Shown here one piece after another: positions 62,304 through 64,000 of a stretch of 64,000 nt of DNA (its first letter is position 1; every line of letters begins with the position of its first letter). The notes below the pieces were generated by a model. The model saw nothing but the letters and a program-made list of their open reading frames with translations. It had not been told where the DNA came from and searched no databases. The translations under genes and the position numbers were made by a program. Source of the stretch: Lumnitzera littorea. Lineage: Eukaryota > Streptophyta > Magnoliopsida > Myrtales > Combretaceae. The stretch covers positions 5,143,700 to 5,207,699 of the forward strand of contig JAMXBB010000004.1 in NCBI GenBank assembly GCA_024138015.1. Direction: 5' to 3'.

Positions 62304-62672
62304 AACACTAGTAAACACGCACTTATGATGCTTATGTAAGAATTAAATTTTACTATATAATCAAATATAAAACAAAAAATAATTACTGAATCAAACAATA
62401 TACATAATAGATTATTTTATAAAGGGAAAAGAAAAAATCCATGAATACAACCAAATTTAATTTTAACATATGTATCATATGTGCATATTCACTAATATAT
62501 ATAGATGATTATTTCAAAAGGAAAAAAAAAAAAGAAATCCATGAATGGTTTTTAAATTGTATAAAGAAAAGTAAAAGTACAATCATGCAAGTGCAACATG
62601 ATTATGCACTACTGTAGATAATTATAGATATGTATTGCATGTTTTAGTTGCAATTTAGAAAGGGGAAAAAAA
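62302..62672. repeat. 363-bp direct repeat, right copy
   Basis: Partner of 60255-60617, sharing AAGAATTAAATTTTACTATA, GATTATGCACTACT and TATTGCATGTTTTAG. It ends in a GGGGAAAAAAAAAA stretch. Confidence 0.8.
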
Positions 62673-64000
62673 AAAGTACAATGAAGCATATAGAACAATG
62701 CTCTTCAGAAAAAGAAACTAATAAATATATTAAAGTTTATAACATTCCACTTATCCATAAATATAGACAATATCTACAACAAATTATTCCAATAAATATA
62801 TACATACTAATAAATATTAAAGTTTACAATATTTCTCCTTTTATCTCTTTCCCTATCTCTATCTCATCAGAATGTCTTTTTTAAGCCAAAATGTGAGTGC
62901 AAACCCATTTGTTGTTGCGCAAGAATTAGGTTAAAACGTAAAGAGAGAAATAAATGTAAATAATTGAAAAAGAAAAAGGAATATAAGAAAGTTGCTCAAA
63001 AGTAGTTATAATAACACGGAAGTTTGAAAAAATAGGAAAAATTAATTGCTTAATAGAACATGACGGAGAGAGGCAAAGAGAGAGAGAAAATGGAGGCTAT
63101 GAGGTTGAAAATAGACAACGACAATTTTATCTATGTAAAATATTAATAATTACTTTTAAAAATATGAGTTGTTTGTGATTATAAGATACTTTTAGACTAT
63201 TTTGATAAAATCAAAAGTAAAATGAAGAGGTGATTACTTAAGCTCTAAAAAACTTTAATAATATAAATATAAATGGAATTATAAAAAAATTTGATTTAAA
63301 CATGTAGTGTGGAAGTTTATATGATAAGTACTACCTATTGAATCTATTTTTGGAAAGTGACCAATGAGAGTTTTTTTTTTTTTAACGATTATATATGATT
63401 CTTTCAAATAAAAGAAAAACTTAGTGAAAACTGGTGGTTTGAAAAATAATTAGGTTAGTTTTGGTCATTTTGATAATTAACTATTTTTTTTTTCTCTTGC
63501 CAGACAACTACCTGAAGTTTTTTATTATTTTTTTTTTGTCAAAATAACTGTCTGAAGTTCAAAATTGCAATTTAATATTAAATTTTGCCACTATTTGCAA
63601 GTTACTGTTTGAATTTTGTCCCTTTTTTTCATAATTAACCACGTAAACTTTATCATTTGTATAATTATAATCTTGGTACTATAGCCGATTCTAAAAAATT
63701 TATATATAATAAAGTGGTTAAGGAAAATTCGGATACTAAAGGCAATAAATAATAAGGAAGTTGGGATGATAATAGTGGATACGAAGCAAGTGCGGGTGGA
63801 TTTTATAAAAGAAAGTGCACGTTGTGAATACGCTTCTAAGGGTAAAATGATTTGTCTACATAAAACGAAGTCGCATTAATTGGTCATTTCTCGAAAAGTC
63901 ACGTGTTGGTTTTGCAGAGAGAACCTACGTTGTAATTGCGAAATTCAACTGCTTTGGACACATCATATTTTGTTTCCAAAAATCTGGGAGAACTTTGATT
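62673..64000. other. Right-edge intergenic DNA
   Basis: A+T-rich DNA without a recognisable gene. The region 63440-63700 has alternating phrases such as CTACCTGAAGTTTTTT and CTGTCTGAAGTTCAAAATT that resemble a degenerate dispersed repeat. A CACGTG G-box lies at 63900-63905 and could belong to a gene beyond the window. Confidence 0.4.

Noticed and set aside
1..64000. CRISPR arrays, bacterial operons or prophage
   Set aside because: No regularly spaced repeats with unique spacers were seen; intron-containing plant genes and plant transposons show eukaryotic nuclear DNA.

Overview
Eukaryotic nuclear DNA from a plant, most likely a eudicot. The genes carry many short GT-AG introns, intergenic DNA is long and A+T-rich, and the proteins are plant-specific: ERD6-like sugar transporters, a class A heat shock factor with the HSFA8 layout, and a FRIGIDA-like protein. 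The species cannot be told from the sequence. I saw no CRISPR array, rRNA or tRNA gene.

The window is organised around a head-to-tail array of four ERD6-like (monosaccharide transporter) loci, all on the minus strand. Copy 1 (<1-2062) runs off the left edge. Copy 2 (17133-22189) is an intact 18-exon gene for 479 aa. Copy 3 (41180-43346) is a gutted pseudogene. Copy 4 (50280-59709) is an intact but more diverged 18-exon gene for 480 aa. Copies 2 and 4 share all internal exon lengths; only the first and last exons differ.

Two unrelated plus-strand genes sit inside the array. An HSFA8-type heat shock factor (43878-47398, two exons, 402 aa) lies between the 5' end of pseudogene copy 3 and the block that is normally found just upstream of this transporter. 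A single-exon FRIGIDA-like gene (57168-58991, 607 aa), with its own TATA box and 5' leader, is nested antisense in the 4.56-kb first intron of copy 4. Its FRIGIDA domain is cut short by a frameshift.

The rest is mostly transposon debris. At 23110-35205 a full-length L1-type LINE (minus strand, poly-A end, 13-bp target duplication) has split the upstream block of copy 2. Inside it lie a MULE with a plant-mobile-domain relic (23771-26535) and a 3.07-kb solo LTR with a perfect 5-bp target duplication (31526-34592). The same LTR family occurs at 8148-14902, where one solo LTR is inserted in another, and as an internal fragment at 60619-62303 flanked by 363-bp direct repeats. Comparing the paralogous blocks allows several insertions to be dated relative to the gene duplications.
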